A program made the position numbers and the translations under genes. This document shows, piece by piece, positions 9,885 to 20,176 of a stretch of 64,000 nt of DNA (within the stretch, counting starts at the first letter, position 1; each line of letters begins with the position of its first letter). Under the pieces are notes generated by a model. That model worked only from the letters and a program-made list of their open reading frames with translations, was not told the origin of the DNA and made no database searches. The stretch comes from Oncomelania hupensis (Eukaryota > Mollusca > Gastropoda > Littorinimorpha > Pomatiopsidae), in NCBI GenBank assembly GCA_036898135.1, contig CM072513.1, forward strand, positions 12,829,102 through 12,893,101, read 5' to 3'.

Positions 9885-11587
9885 GGGTCTGTCTACAAAG
9901 CTGAGCACCGCGAGGGGTGCTGCTTTTCTAGATAATATTTATCACAACAAGCTGCATATTTGCCTTTTCTTTTGCTATTATCTTATTTAAAAGTGATCGG
10001 AGAGATAGTATTAATAATTTCAAGAGGAAAATGTCTATAGAATTTTTGTATTTGCTTTGTAAATGTCTGAAAGTGGCCTAAAATTTGACCTAATTTTGTG
10101 ACATGAGAATGACCGGGTTTTCTTCTAAGTGTTTACATAAATAAAGATGTCATAGAACACGTAAAATTATTATAATCTAACTCATTAGTAATAGTTTAAA
10201 CATGCACAGTACTTACAAAACCAATTTGTTTTGTATTTTGTGTATTATAGCCGGAGTAAATTTGGTTGTCCAACGTAATGCATGGTTTCCGAAACAGGCA
10301 GAATGTTTTCAAAAATTGATCTTCGTCTTAAGCGCAAGAATACATGTTTTTTTTTAGAGTTGTCTTTCTTGTTGGGATGTTATGAATGAATTCCAATGTT
10401 TACAAATAACAATTTAGTCGTTATGTAAATGCTTTGATGGTCTGAAAAGCATCGGTTGACATCGTTTCCGGATTTTCGTGTGACGTTGGACAACACACAA
10501 ATTTATTTTGCTTATTTCAAAGCATACCTAGTAGAACTATTTTAATGACGTAAAGTAGGCCTCATTAGCGGATTGATATATACACTCGTCCCTTCTCGCG
10601 TGGTTTCATTTTATGCGGGGAATCTTTTTCATTGTGTGTGGTTTCCGAGTATCACGTAGTTGTTAAGTTGGAAAACGCACGCAGTGTCACCAAGAAAATT
10701 GACTCTTTACGGTAAGATTCTTCATGTTTATATAATATTTTATGTTTATTTAGTAGTTAGGATAAGTTTAATTCGACTGTTGTGCCTATTTTAATGAAAA
10801 TAGATCTCCGTCTAGTCCAACATAATTAGAAGCCAAGAAACCATTATTTTTTTTGTCGTTCTTGTTACGATGGATGATGAGATCCGTTCAAAATTTGTTA
10901 ATGAATAAATAAAAATGCTGTTTGAAACAGCAGTGACAAGTAAACTTATTTAAATTTATTATTTGACTTGATTTGGATACGCTAAGTTTGATAAATATTA
11001 TTTAGCCGAATATAATTTATCGTCAAACTTAATTTGGTTTCCGTGTTACATTGGACATTATTTTTTTAAATAAGAACCAGATTTTTTTTAATAGAGACCT
11101 GTAAGATCTCACTTTTATTTTGTGATTATGTTATAATATTATACACAATTTGTATGTGCAGTAGCTGTTTCAGGTTGTTTCATTTTAAGTATAAAAGAAC
11201 TTTTAACGATTAAAATTTGTCGAAAATTGATTGACTTGATAATGTATCAATAGATAAACTTCTTTACTAATGTTAACATTTCTTTTTAATCTTATATCTA
11301 TTTGATAGCAAATCTCTTTATAAATAAAGATTCTTTGCCAACTTTATATATATATATTGTTGGTTTTTAAGTACTATTTGGTTTCCGTGTTACATTGGAC
11401 ATTTCGTTGAGTGTGTACACTAAAGGTCTGACTACATGCATATAAGGTCAAAACTTATCTTCTAACCTGCATGGCATGATCACACACATACATATCTTTC
11501 AAATAAACCACAAAATGTATGTATTTGACAACTTTTATTTTTGGGCACCCATGTCACAAAAAGTGAACCAACTTTGTAGACAGAGCC
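9885..11587. mobile_element. 1.7-kb TIR element without transposase
   Basis: The left end GGGTCTGTCTACAAAGCTG and the complement of the right end, GGCTCTGTCTACAAAGTTGG, form terminal inverted repeats. The flanks share CATATAT (9878-9884 and 11587-11593, one base shared with the element), and the surrounding tandem array continues on both sides. Inside, the motif TGGTTTCCGTGTTACATTGG occurs twice (near 11034 and 11378) and related GGTTTCCG/TTGGACA or TTGTCCAACGT motifs occur further left in both orientations. No open frame of useful length is present. It is a non-autonomous DNA transposon of unknown superfamily. Confidence 0.65.
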
Positions 11588-11751
11588 ATATATATATATA
11601 TAGATGGCTGCGTGTTTATGTGCTGTAGTTGTGATGTGTGTGTCAATGTGTGATGTGTATCACTGTGTGATGTATCAATGTGTGTGTCAACGTGTGATGT
11701 GTGTATCAATGTGTGATCTAACCTTTGCTATAGAGGGTTGCCTATTTGCAG
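11588..11751 (+). repeat. TGTGTATCAATGTGTGATG-type tandem repeats
   Basis: Short degenerate units of TGTGTGTCAATGTGTGATG repeat from 11625 to about 11722. They continue the array interrupted by the TIR element. The exon acceptor CTATTTGCAG follows directly at 11742-11751. Confidence 0.6.
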
Positions 11752-12057
11752 GAACAGGAACAGTCTGAAGCCACAGATGACGCAGACGAGGAAAGCGATG
11801 AAGAGGCCTCAACCCCCGGTCCATCTTTTTCCGTTTCACCGTCATCATGGTTGCCATCGTCATCAAGGGTGGCAGAGATGATAACGATATCTGCAGAGTC
11901 CAGGAATGGTGGTCCTTCTATGCCATACCGAGACAGGTCTGCTGCTTATGGAGAGAGGCCGCCTGCTTCTGCCACCACTACCACGCTGTCCAACCCTCCT
12001 CCGCTGTCAGAGCTGCTGGGCCACTCTCCAGTCCACCAGCATCAGCAACAACAACAG
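11752..12057 (+). CDS. acidic/Ser-Pro-rich exon of an unrecognised plus-strand gene
   Basis: The exon follows a good acceptor (CTATTTGCAG) and is open in phase 0. It encodes an acidic start (EQEQSEATDDADEESDEE), a Ser/Pro-rich middle and a polyglutamine end (HQHQQQQQ). The proposed donor is CAG|GTTGGA at 12057/12058. The next exon starts in phase 0 with HHQRYQQQ, which continues the Gln-rich run. The open frame actually extends to 12267 with a very acidic, repetitive tail. Donor-like GAA|GTAAAA at 12108 is an in-phase alternative, and a retained-intron form would end at 12267. Composition suggests a disordered nuclear or RNA-associated protein. No family is recognised. Upstream exons are not identified. 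Confidence 0.6.
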
Positions 12058-12421
12058 GTTGGAGTTGTGCACACTATTGAACGAGAAAAAGAAGCAGAAG
12101 AACGCGAAGTAAAAGAAGAAAAATGCGAAGAAGAAAGCGAAGTTAAGGATGGAGAAGACAAAGAAAGTGAAGTTAAATATGGAGATCGAGCTGAAAAACA
12201 AGATGACTATTATGATGATGATGATGGTGATGATGATGGTGATTATGAAATTGAGGAAGAAGAGTAGGAGGAAGAGAAGAAGAGCATGATGGTAGGTCAT
12301 TCAACACTATAGATGAGTCTGGCAATGCAAAAAGAACAAGAAGTTGATCAAGAAGAACAATGGCAAGTAATTTTGTTTCTGTCGTATACAGTAGTTAACT
12401 TCAAAGATGATTTCATTGCAG

Positions 12422-12573
12422 CATCATCAGCGGTACCAGCAGCAGCATGCACTACACCAGCAAGTTTACCAGCAACACAACTTCCAGCAGCAGCAGGAGC
12501 AACAACAGAATGGAGATGGGTCTTTGCCAGCAACATCTATGGGTGTCAGTGCCACCATGCCTGCTCCTGCTTT
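12422..12573 (+). CDS. Gln-rich exon of the plus-strand gene
   Basis: The exon begins after TTTCATTGCAG and ends at the strong donor TTT|GTAAGC. Phase is 0 at entry and 2 at exit. It encodes a run with repeated Gln and His, then NGDGSLPATSM and a Met/Ala/Pro stretch. The two leftover bases TT complete a Leu codon with the first base of the exon at 16823, which then opens with MPTSMPSMYQGM, so composition and phase both support the join. The following intron is 4.25 kb and filled with repeats. Confidence 0.72.
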
Positions 12574-13199
12574 GTAAGCATTCTTTTTTAAATTTGCCCT
12601 GTTGTAGATTCTGTTGTGGATTCTGTTCTTTTCCTTCCTTTGATGTCATTGATGAGCTTTGCTGTATTGTTGTTTTGATTTTGTAGTCTGGCTGTTGCCT
12701 GGGCTTTTTAATGCTTTGTTCTATTTCTTTTATTTAGTTCTTTTTTACAATTGAAATTTTTTTAACCCCTTTACTGCTTATGATGACTTGTCTCATATGT
12801 AATGGGTCTGTGTAGTCATGCATGTTTTACTCACAAACAAGTTCTGGACAGAAATAATTCAATGAATTGTAGAGACTGAGTACAGCTGTCGAAGGTGGAG
12901 GTTGTATGTCTGCAGTTGGTGTACAGCTGAGAAGGAGCTATATCTTTACAATACTGCTGAGAAAGAGCTATATCTTTACAATACAGCTGAGAAGGAGAGT
13001 AGGAGCTGTGAGGTATTAAAGGAATGCTGTGAGGTCGTGAGAAGAAGGGAAGGACCTGTGAGATTGTGAGATAAAGAGGAGAAGATTAAAGAAAAGGAAA
13101 AGCAGATGAAGAAGACAGCAGTTGAGAGGAGAAGTAGATGAAGAATAAAACGTCAGTAGAGAGACAGTAGAGAGTTAGAAGACGGCGATAAGGATTGTG
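12574..13199. other. intron, AT-rich then degenerate GA-rich repeats
   Basis: The 5' part of the intron has no recognised feature. From about 12890 short degenerate repeats appear: GCTGAGAAGGAGCTATATCTTT units occur two to three times at 12930-12995, then purine-rich sequence leads into the 40-bp minisatellite. Confidence 0.55.
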
Positions 13200-13738
13200 A
13201 GAAAGAAGGAACTGGAGAAGACGGCGATAAGGATTGTGAGATGAGAGAGGACTGGAAAAGACGGCGATAAGGATTGTGAGATGAGAGAGGACTGGAAAAG
13301 ACGGCGATAAGGATTGTGAGATGAGAGAGGACTGGAGAAGACGGCGATAAGGATTGTGAGATGAGAGAGGACTGGAGAAGACGGCGATAAGGATTGTGAG
13401 ATGAGAGAGGACTGGAAAAGACGGCGATAAGGATTGTGAGATGAGAGAGGACTGGAAAAGACGGCGATAAGGATTGTGAGATGAGAGAGGACTGGAGAAG
13501 ACGGCGATAAGGATTGTGAGATGAGAGAGGACTGGAAAAGACGGCGATAAGGATTGTGAGATGAGAGAGGACTGGAAAAGACGGCGATAAGGATTGTGAG
13601 ATGAGAGAGGACTGGAGAAGACGGCGATAAGGATTGTGAGCTGAGAGAGGACTGGAGAAGACGGCGATAAGGATTGTGAGATAGAAGGAACTGGAGAAGA
13701 TGGCGATAAGGATTGTGAGATAAAAGGAACTGGAGAAG
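13200..13738 (+). repeat. 40-bp minisatellite, about 13 copies
   Basis: Units of 40 bp (ACTGGARAAGACGGCGATAA followed by GGATTGTGAGATGAGAGAGG) run in tandem with very few differences, mainly GGAGAAG versus GGAAAAG. The last units are diverged (AGATAGAAGGAACTGG). The array is interrupted at 13739 by a TIR element and a remnant resumes at 14500-14580, so the array is older than the insertion. Confidence 0.92.
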
Positions 13739-14499
13739 CAGACCTGCCTACTCTCCCGCTTTTGGCGGGAGACTCACGCTTTTGACATGCATCTCCCGCT
13801 CTCCCGCCAACGGTCCAATTTCTCCCGATTTTTCCAGATTTTTCGAGTCAAAAACTAGAAAATATTTTTTGCGCGTTCTTGCGCGATATTTAGTCAACTT
13901 TGTTAGTCAAGGATAATATTTAGTTTCGGCTTCCGTATCGTTTGCTCTGATTGGCTGATTTACGGGCTTTATCCAATCAGAGACTGCTTTTCGTTGACTT
14001 GCAAGGCTTGAAAATGGCGACCAAAAGAATGAGACTGCACGAAACCGATGACGAAGACGGAGTCGAAGAACTTTCTCAGCAAGAGAGCAACAGCAAGAAG
14101 ATCAAGAAAAGAAACTACAGGTGTTCTTTCAAAACTAACCTCACTACTAAATGCAAAAACATTGAAAACTCTGCCAAAGGGGACAATTACGCCAGGTGTA
14201 CAATTTGTTGCATTGATTTCTCAATTTCTCACGGCGGAGCTAATGATGTAAAAAAACATTTAAGTAGGGCCAAGTATAAAGACATCGAGAAAAAAAATGA
14301 AAGAAACAACAGCGAAACAACAGAAGTTGGGCCCATATTTTTTTTTAAAAAGTTGTGATTTGCAGCAAAATATAACAAATCTGAGGCACAATTTTTGTTT
14401 GTGCGATGCATGCATTTTGTTGATGATGTCGATGCCAAAATCTCCCGCTTTTTGATCCCCTGTCTCCCGCTTTTACTCTGAGGGGGGTAGGCAGGTCTG
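13739..14499 (+). mobile_element. CAGACCTG-TIR element A (hAT-like, non-autonomous)
   Basis: The ends CAGACCTGCCTAC and GTAGGCAGGTCTG are perfect 13-bp inverted repeats. The flanking GAGAAG at 13733-13738 and 14500-14505 is a 6-bp duplication, extendable by one or more bases if the terminal G is counted with the flank. The subterminal parts carry several CTCCCGC/GCGGGAG motifs in both orientations. The only coding content is a short N-terminal zinc-finger-like ORF; the catalytic domain is missing. It sits inside the 40-bp minisatellite in the large intron of the plus-strand gene. Confidence 0.85.
14014..14358 (+). CDS. BED/hAT-type N-terminal zinc-finger-like ORF of element A
   Basis: The start is taken at the ATG in GAAAATGGCG. 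The product has a basic, acidic-spotted leader (RMRLHETDDEDG), a basic KKIKKRNYR patch, and a segment YARCTICCIDFSISHGGANDVKKHL, followed by a Lys/Glu-rich tail. CxxC followed by FSISHGG and a histidine is the layout of the N-terminal DNA-binding finger in many hAT-like transposases. The second zinc-binding histidine expected after KKHLS is replaced (RAKY). No DDE catalytic region follows. It may be a relic or a stand-alone DNA-binding protein. Transcription would run with the host gene. Confidence 0.55.
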   Translation: MATKRMRLHETDDEDGVEELSQQESNSKKIKKRNYRCSFKTNLTTKCKNIENSAKGDNYARCTICCIDFSISHGGANDVKKHLSRAKYKDIEKKNERNNSETTEVGPIFFFKKL

Positions 14500-14799
14500 G
14501 AGAAGACTGCGATAAGGATTGTGAGATAGAAGGAACTGGAAAGGCTTGTTGAGTTGAGAGAGGACTGGAGAAGAGAGCTATGAGAAAGAGAGCTCAGTAC
14601 TGTGTTAAGTGACGCCCTTGTCTGTTCTATTTGTTTTATAAGTATTTGTGTGGTTGAATAGTTTGTGTTTGGGAGTTGTTTTGGTTTAACTTGTAGAATG
14701 CTGAAAATGACTGGATTTACAGGCTTTGTTTAAAGTGTATAAATGTTCATTGGACAGCATATATAAAGCCAAGGTTGAGTGAGAAGGTGAAGGGTGTTG

Positions 14800-16046
14800 C
14801 AGACCTGCCTACCCTTCCGTAATCTTCCGTAATTTTACGGAATTTTACCTTCTAATTCGGAGTACGAAATTTTATGCAAAATTACTGAGAAAAGATCGAA
14901 AAACTACGCAATTTTTAGAACCGTGTAAATTTGTTAAATTGTTGTCTGCTAGACCTAGAAGCCGATAGAGTAACCGGCCTTGCATGAGAGCAAGTGTTTC
15001 GAGAGTTGTGATTGGACGTCGTGAACCAATGAACATGCTTGAACGTTACAAGCTAAGATTGTCGCGCTGGTCTTGAGTGAAAATGGCGAGTGGAGAAAGT
15101 TCTAATCGGGCTAAAGTTGCACGTTTACATGAGACAGACCACGAATCAGAAGAATCTGAGTGTGTAGAGATTGCTCAAGTACAGAAGAAGAAGAAAAAGC
15201 TGCATTTGCAAGTATTTCGTTCGGATTACACGAGGACTTGGCCTTGTCTTGTGGCTTCAAAAAACATGGCCCAGAATTATACTGTACTGTTCTGTGGGCG
15301 ACTCTGACTTCTCAGTTGGGCATGGAGTAGCAAACGACTATAAGCGGCTAGGATGGTCCCCAAATCTTGCCATGAAGACACCAGATATATCAGGCAAGAA
15401 GAGCTGGACCATCTCAAATGTGCCTACTCCACGCAGCTGGCACAATATAAAGTTTAAAAAAAAAAACTGCAAAATTTGTACAAGGTACAGTCTTTCCAGT
15501 GTGGTCGATTTCAACTGTAATTAAATGAACCTCACAATGTGCTATTGTTATTGGTAAAGTGAACGTATTCACAGTAACAAGTCCTTTTTTTGAAAGCTGA
15601 TGAAACTTTTTAAAAAAAAAAAAAAAGGCAAACTTTGAATTAATTTATGTGTATGCCTATTCATGTGAATTACACATCTTTATCATGAAAATTACATTTG
15701 AGTCAATCACCGGTAATGTAAATAAAACTCCTGTGGAACAGTTATCCTTCATCACAACCGGGTCAGGGATGTGCAGGTTTATCTTTTGTTGCATGCCATG
15801 GTCTCTCTTGATACTAATTAATCATTTTAAAATGTGTTTGTTATTGTTTCCTTCTTTTTGCTATCCTTTTAAAAACTGTTTTTGTGTGCTTTTTAAGTAG
15901 TAAACGTGCCGTGAATTTATTCATACCTTGGTTATTCATAAACACCGCGTTTCCTCATGTCTGTAGAATTACTGAAGGAAAATGCAAAATTACTGAAATT
16001 CACAGGGAAGACTACTGATCAGTAATGCATAAGGTAGGCAGGTCTG
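14800..16046 (+). mobile_element. CAGACCTG-TIR element B (hAT-like, non-autonomous)
   Basis: The same ends as element A (CAGACCTGCCTAC / GTAGGCAGGTCTG) are flanked by GTGTTG at 14794-14799 and 16047-16052. The inner sequence differs, with CTTCCGTAAT/TTACGG motifs below the TIR, but holds a related N-terminal ORF at the same relative place after a GAAAATGGCG start. No catalytic domain is present. It lies in the same intron, about 300 bp from element A. Confidence 0.85.
15083..15307 (+). pseudogene. decayed N-terminal finger ORF of element B
   Basis: The start codon context (AAAATGGCGAGTGG) matches element A, as does the following leader with RLHETDHESEESE and a basic KKKKK patch. The finger region is degraded: the segment equivalent to FSISHGGANDVKKH appears as FSVGHGVANDYKRL in another frame just after the stop. 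About 75 codons remain open. It is homologous to the ORF in element A and is broken. Confidence 0.6.
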
Positions 16047-16822
16047 GTGTTGTTTATCTTGACCGTCAACTGTATGTTGTATTGTTTGGTTTGCCTATTG
16101 GTTGTTGAGCTCTTTCTACATTTACTTTACATCTTTACCCACTGCTTTTTGATTTGATTTTCATTTGTGCCACTTCTGCCTGTGATTATGACAGTGAGTG
16201 ATAGTGAACAATGCTACTGCAAAAGTGAATGGGTTTGAAAGCCTGTCAGTGTTGACCCCACGTCCCGGGTCTTAATTGTGCAGTGAAGTGTGAGTTCATT
16301 GTTTGAAGTGTTCTCTGTCATGAGATATAACAACAATTACATTTTAAAAAACAATACAATGAGATAAGACTGGATGTTTGTTTCTTTGTTTGTTTATTTA
16401 ATGTCTATGAACTGAAGTGATTTTAGACTAAAAACTAAGTCACTGGATGTTGACTATGACTGATTGCATATTATAGCTGTACATTCCATGCTGTTTGCAC
16501 AGTGAAACACAGTGGTAGTCAGTTACTATTTTGTACTTATTAATATTTATACACAATTGGTTGCTGAACTACATGGTTACAAATATGGAGCTCCAGAAGA
16601 TTTGGAAAAAAAAGTGGTAATTTGTTTTCATTCTGCTGAAATATTAGTTGGGTCGAGTCCTAAATTTCTGTAGAGTAGATTGACACAGTTGAACAGTTGA
16701 TTTGCTTGAGCTTTTTTCTCTTCCTCTTGTGCCACTGCAGTGTCATACCACCAGTATTAGTTTGTTTTTACAGGGTGCCTACGCCATGCCTGCCATGTAA
16801 CAGTATTTGTTTAATGTTACAG
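16047..16822. other. end of intron with duplicated acceptor
   Basis: No gene or repeat is recognised until the 3' end of the intron. There, two related acceptor regions lie 49 bp apart (AG at 16772-16773 and at 16821-16822), each followed by a NRTGCCTACRYCCATGCC-like stretch. Confidence 0.55.
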
Positions 16823-17210
16823 AATGCCTACATCCATGCCCTCCATGTACCAGGGCATGCCAGGAATGTCGCCACACATGTATCACTGGTCGGGGGCTGG
16901 TTTGCCAATGACAGGACTGATGCAGCACGGCTTTCCCCCCATCAACACGCAAGCAGGAGCTTTTCCCTCCTTGCCACCTCAGGCGCTGGGAGCCTTTCCA
17001 AACATGGGCTTTCCAGGAATCGGGTTTCCAGGAATTTCCCAGCATTCACTTTCAAGGTATCCTGTTTCCGGAGTACCCAGTGGACTTTACCCTGGAGCAG
17101 GGATGATAAGGGACTTGGGGGTGGTAGGGCTCCAAGCCATGGCAACCCCCCACCCAGCCACTGTATCTTCACCCAGCGCCTCAAGAGCAGATGATGATTA
17201 TGACACGTGA
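16823..17210 (+). CDS. Met/Pro/Gly-rich terminal exon of the plus-strand gene
   Basis: The exon begins after TTAATGTTACAG. Its first base completes a Leu codon left open at 12573. It encodes a low-complexity region: MPSMYQGMPGMSPHMYHW, a GAFPSLPPQALGAFP segment, the repeat GFPGIGFPGI, and a Ser/Ala tail that ends ADDDYDT at the TGA 17208-17210. This sort of Met/Pro/Gly-rich tail is typical of disordered regions in transcription or RNA-processing factors, but no domain is recognised. The stop codon lies in a 68-bp tandem duplication. Use of the upstream acceptor at 16773 would shift the frame. Confidence 0.72.
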
Positions 17211-17296
17211 TAGTATGGTAGTGTCAAACTGTATCTTCACCCAGCGCCTCAAGAGCAGACGATGATTATGACACGTGATAGTATGGTAGTGTCAAT
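17161..17296 (+). repeat. 68-bp tandem duplication over the stop codon
   Basis: Two near-identical 68-bp units start at 17161 and 17229 (CTGTATCTTCACCCAGCGCC...). The first contains the end of the coding exon and its TGA; the second lies in the 3' UTR. They differ at only a few sites (GCAGATG versus GCAGACG). Confidence 0.9.
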
Positions 17297-18024
17297 GAAA
17301 CTGTTTGCTTTTGTTGGTTTTACTACTACTTTACACACTGTCTGCTGGGCTCTGGTTGACAAATGCCAGGCTGGCTTTTACTACTGTTGTAGTTGTTTGA
17401 CAACTGTGTGGTGTCATGCTCACTCTGATTGTGTGGTCATGCTTGCTCTGATAATGTGGTGTGCTTGCTCTGATAATGTGATTTGCTGGGTCTGAGAATG
17501 TGGTGTGCTGGGTCTGAAAGTGTGGTGTGCTGGATATGTTAGTGTGGTGAGTTGGCTGCATCTTCGGCTTAGCTTATTGATATCTTTATACAGCCATTTG
17601 TAGCAGTAGTTTGACTGGAGAAAGTGTGAGAACAGCTTGATGATGATGATGGCAGTGTTTGTTGTGTTTAGGGTACCACTACAGTCCAGTGGCAGATGTT
17701 GATATATTTGCACTACTATGAAGCAACAGTGAGAAATTGTACCAATATGACATAATAGTGTGATATAGTGCTTATAACGACCTAGTGGTGTGACATAGTA
17801 GTAATATGATGCAGTTCTTTGGGCTATGTATTGGGAGCTGCAAATCCTGTACTTAAAGAGAGAGTAACGCTCGCCTGTCTTTCTTGTAGGGTGGTTGTTG
17901 AATTGGGCTTGGCTAGGAACGCGATAATCAAAACTGTGGACTGTTCCTCATGGGACTCTTACAATATTGTTAGCCATTTATTTGTCATTTGGAAATTTAT
18001 CATTTGGTGAAGCTTAGTGTAGGC
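17297..18024. other. 3' flank of the plus-strand gene, TG-rich degenerate repeats
   Basis: Degenerate GTGGTGTGCTTGCTCTGATAAT-like units, each under 25 bases, repeat at 17430-17550. No coding frame is convincing, and the remainder is unclassified. Confidence 0.5.
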
Positions 18025-18180
18025 ACACTGCAAGGAGGCAGAAGAAGAGGGAGACAGAAAAAGAGGTGGGAGGACAACATTCAAGAATGGACTGGCTTGA
18101 CCCTGAGGGAAGCCATGAGGGCTGCTGAGCACGATCATCTGTGGTGCCCTAACGACTTTCAAGTTACGGGATAGGTCAGG
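18025..18180 (+). mobile_element. 3' tail fragment of the endonuclease-RT LINE
   Basis: Encodes LQGGRRRGRQKKRWEDN and the following IQEWTGLTLREAMRAAEHD, the conserved C-terminus of the LINE family found at 51768-52720. It ends with the family's terminal ...TTACGGGATAGG. Only the last 50 codons and the short 3' end remain. Confidence 0.85.
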
Positions 18181-18539
18181 AAGTTCACGGGAGTGTAACT
18201 CTTCAACTTTATCAGCGGTAGACAGTGTTGATGGACTGCTGAAATAACTTGTGATGTTAACCACAATGATAATGGATATATATTGAAACAGAGAGAAGAT
18301 AGCCATCAAAGAATGTTACACCTGTTTGGTTAAAAACAGACTTCAGTGTGTTTGATATTAGGGCACTGTTTACCCACTCTGTACATTATTGAGCATGTAT
18401 TATGCACACTTCAAGCAGATTGCAACAAATAAATTGGAATATTGCTCTGTCACTGTTATTGTCCTACATTCTATCGTTCCCTTCCATATCCCCCCTCCCC
18501 ACCCTCATCCTTCTCCTACTTCAAATCTCTTTTGCCCAA

Positions 18540-18893
18540 TCCTCAACTTTGGGATATTGGACACTTTCTGTCAAATTGTCACTATGGCTTTCTATGGTAT
18601 TATTATTTAGCAGTGTAGGCATTTTATATGTATGTTTTGTTAATATTTTGTAATAATGTTTATATTCCATTTTGTTTTTGTAAACGAGGGTTCGATAAAT
18701 TAAGGTACAGCTTCAGCGTCCCCTGCGTGGGATGTCTTTATTGTAAAGTGACTGGCTGGTGGAGTGCCTTCAGTGTTACCATTAAGGTTGTTTTGGCAGA
18801 TCTTTTATACGGAACAGGGGTAAGCCCTCTTTCATCCAAGTTGTGGTCCTGATTCAGCTCTTTGCAGTCCGCTGGACCCTTTAAATAATGACT
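18540..18893 (+). repeat. retroposon family X, copy 1 (old, partial)
   Basis: Alignable by eye to the other X copies from GGGATATTGGACACTTTC onward, through the GGGTTCGATAA box, CCCCTGCGTGGGATGTC and TTTATTGTAAAGTGACTGG, to the end CAGTCCGCTGGACC. It belongs to the diverged subfamily that also holds an extra AAGCCCTCTTTCATCCAAG segment, like the copies at 34.2 and 46.4 kb. No open frame is conserved. Confidence 0.8.
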
Positions 18894-19578
18894 AACTTAC
18901 TTCTACACCAAACAGTACATAGACAAAAATGTGTTTTATATTGCCGAAGAAAAAAACATTCTGCTTTTGACCAAAAAACTGAGGGTATTTTAAGGTAGGA
19001 GAAAGGTAATTGTTCAGCAACAGGAATTCTTATATATGTTACCGGCAATCTGTGTATTCAGTCAATACGTGTATTGCCTAAAAAAAATCAGTCAATTCGT
19101 GTTTTGACTGTGACCACTAGCCAATACATGTAATGACTAAAATTTCCAGTCAATACGTGTATTGTCTTAATTTTGGCCCACTTCAAAACACACATTGACT
19201 GACTGTTCATTTTAGTCAATGCGTGTTTTGCTTAATCAAGTCTTCTAAGAATTTCAGAGTACACGCGAGCGCACAACATTATTTATATTACACAGAAATT
19301 AGATGAGCGCAGATAATAAATCTTGAGATGTGTTAATCGGCATGTAACTGATAAGGTCCAGTGTCTTTTTTGAAAATAAATCACTAGGTCTTCAGCGAAA
19401 ATCTTGTGGTGACGATTGTGATTGCAAACCGCAACAAAACCACGGTCGATCATTCATTCTAAACTTGCTTTGCCGGCTCCTCGCCACAAATGATGGATAC
19501 GAATAAAAACGAACAAAAGTTTTCAAACAAGCTGGCCGAAATTCTAGCGACGAAAGATTCCAGTTGCCTGTTGACCAG

Positions 19579-20176
19579 TAGAGCTGGGTGCCGTGGGTCA
19601 AAGTCGTACCGGTATTACCGCGGTATTTTTAGGTCGTATCGGTATTTCGTACCGGTATGCCGCGATTTTAAGTGTTACAATCAAATGGGATATGGCACTG
19701 ACAGTAGTGACCGACGCAAAAGAAAGATTGTCATAAACTTCAAAACAGTTTCAAAGAACCACATTTCCATAGAAACTGAAGCCTTTTTATTGCTTGAACG
19801 CCTTCAAAACAAATTATTATAAATCACTGTTTAGAACGTCAGCACATTTTAAACCAGAAAATCAAAATAAAACAAATACATTCAACGGGAGAGGTCTTTA
19901 AGAACTTTAAGAGCTCAGAAGGATTGGCCACTGGTACCATGCTCAAACACGTGGATAAGCTGCTGTTCTTATACGTTTTTCTTCAAGAACAGCTGCCTAT
20001 CCACGTGTTTAGGCTTTAGGTTCGCTCTCTGGGTGGACAAGATGTCGCCCACTGTCGCGTTATGTGTTGTCGAGATTTCCCAGTAAACCGGACCTTGGAC
20101 ATCCGCACCGGTACACCGTACCGCCGCGTTTCCGAACCTGAATACAGTTACGTATTGGTAAAACCATCCAGCCCTA
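19579..20176. mobile_element. hAT-type MITE nested in the long-TIR element
   Basis: The ends TAGAGCTGGGTGCC and TAGGGCTGGATGGT (complement of the right end) are imperfect inverted repeats. The flanking TTGACCAG (19571-19578) and TTGACCAA (20177-20184) form an 8-bp target duplication with one mismatch, as expected for hAT elements. The interior is rich in GTACCGGTA/CCGCGGTA motifs and has a strong hairpin at 19943-20003 whose arms contain CACGTGGATA / TATCCACGTG. There is no coding content. Confidence 0.8.

Noticed and set aside
12007..12300. Minus-strand frame rich in Phe/Ile
   Set aside because: Antisense shadow of the acidic GAA/GAT-rich sequence in the plus-strand exon region.
13200..13738. 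CRISPR-like array
   Set aside because: The 40-bp units are head to tail without spacers; minisatellite.
17959..18309. 116-codon minus-strand frame
   Set aside because: Antisense of the LINE 3' tail at 18025-18180.
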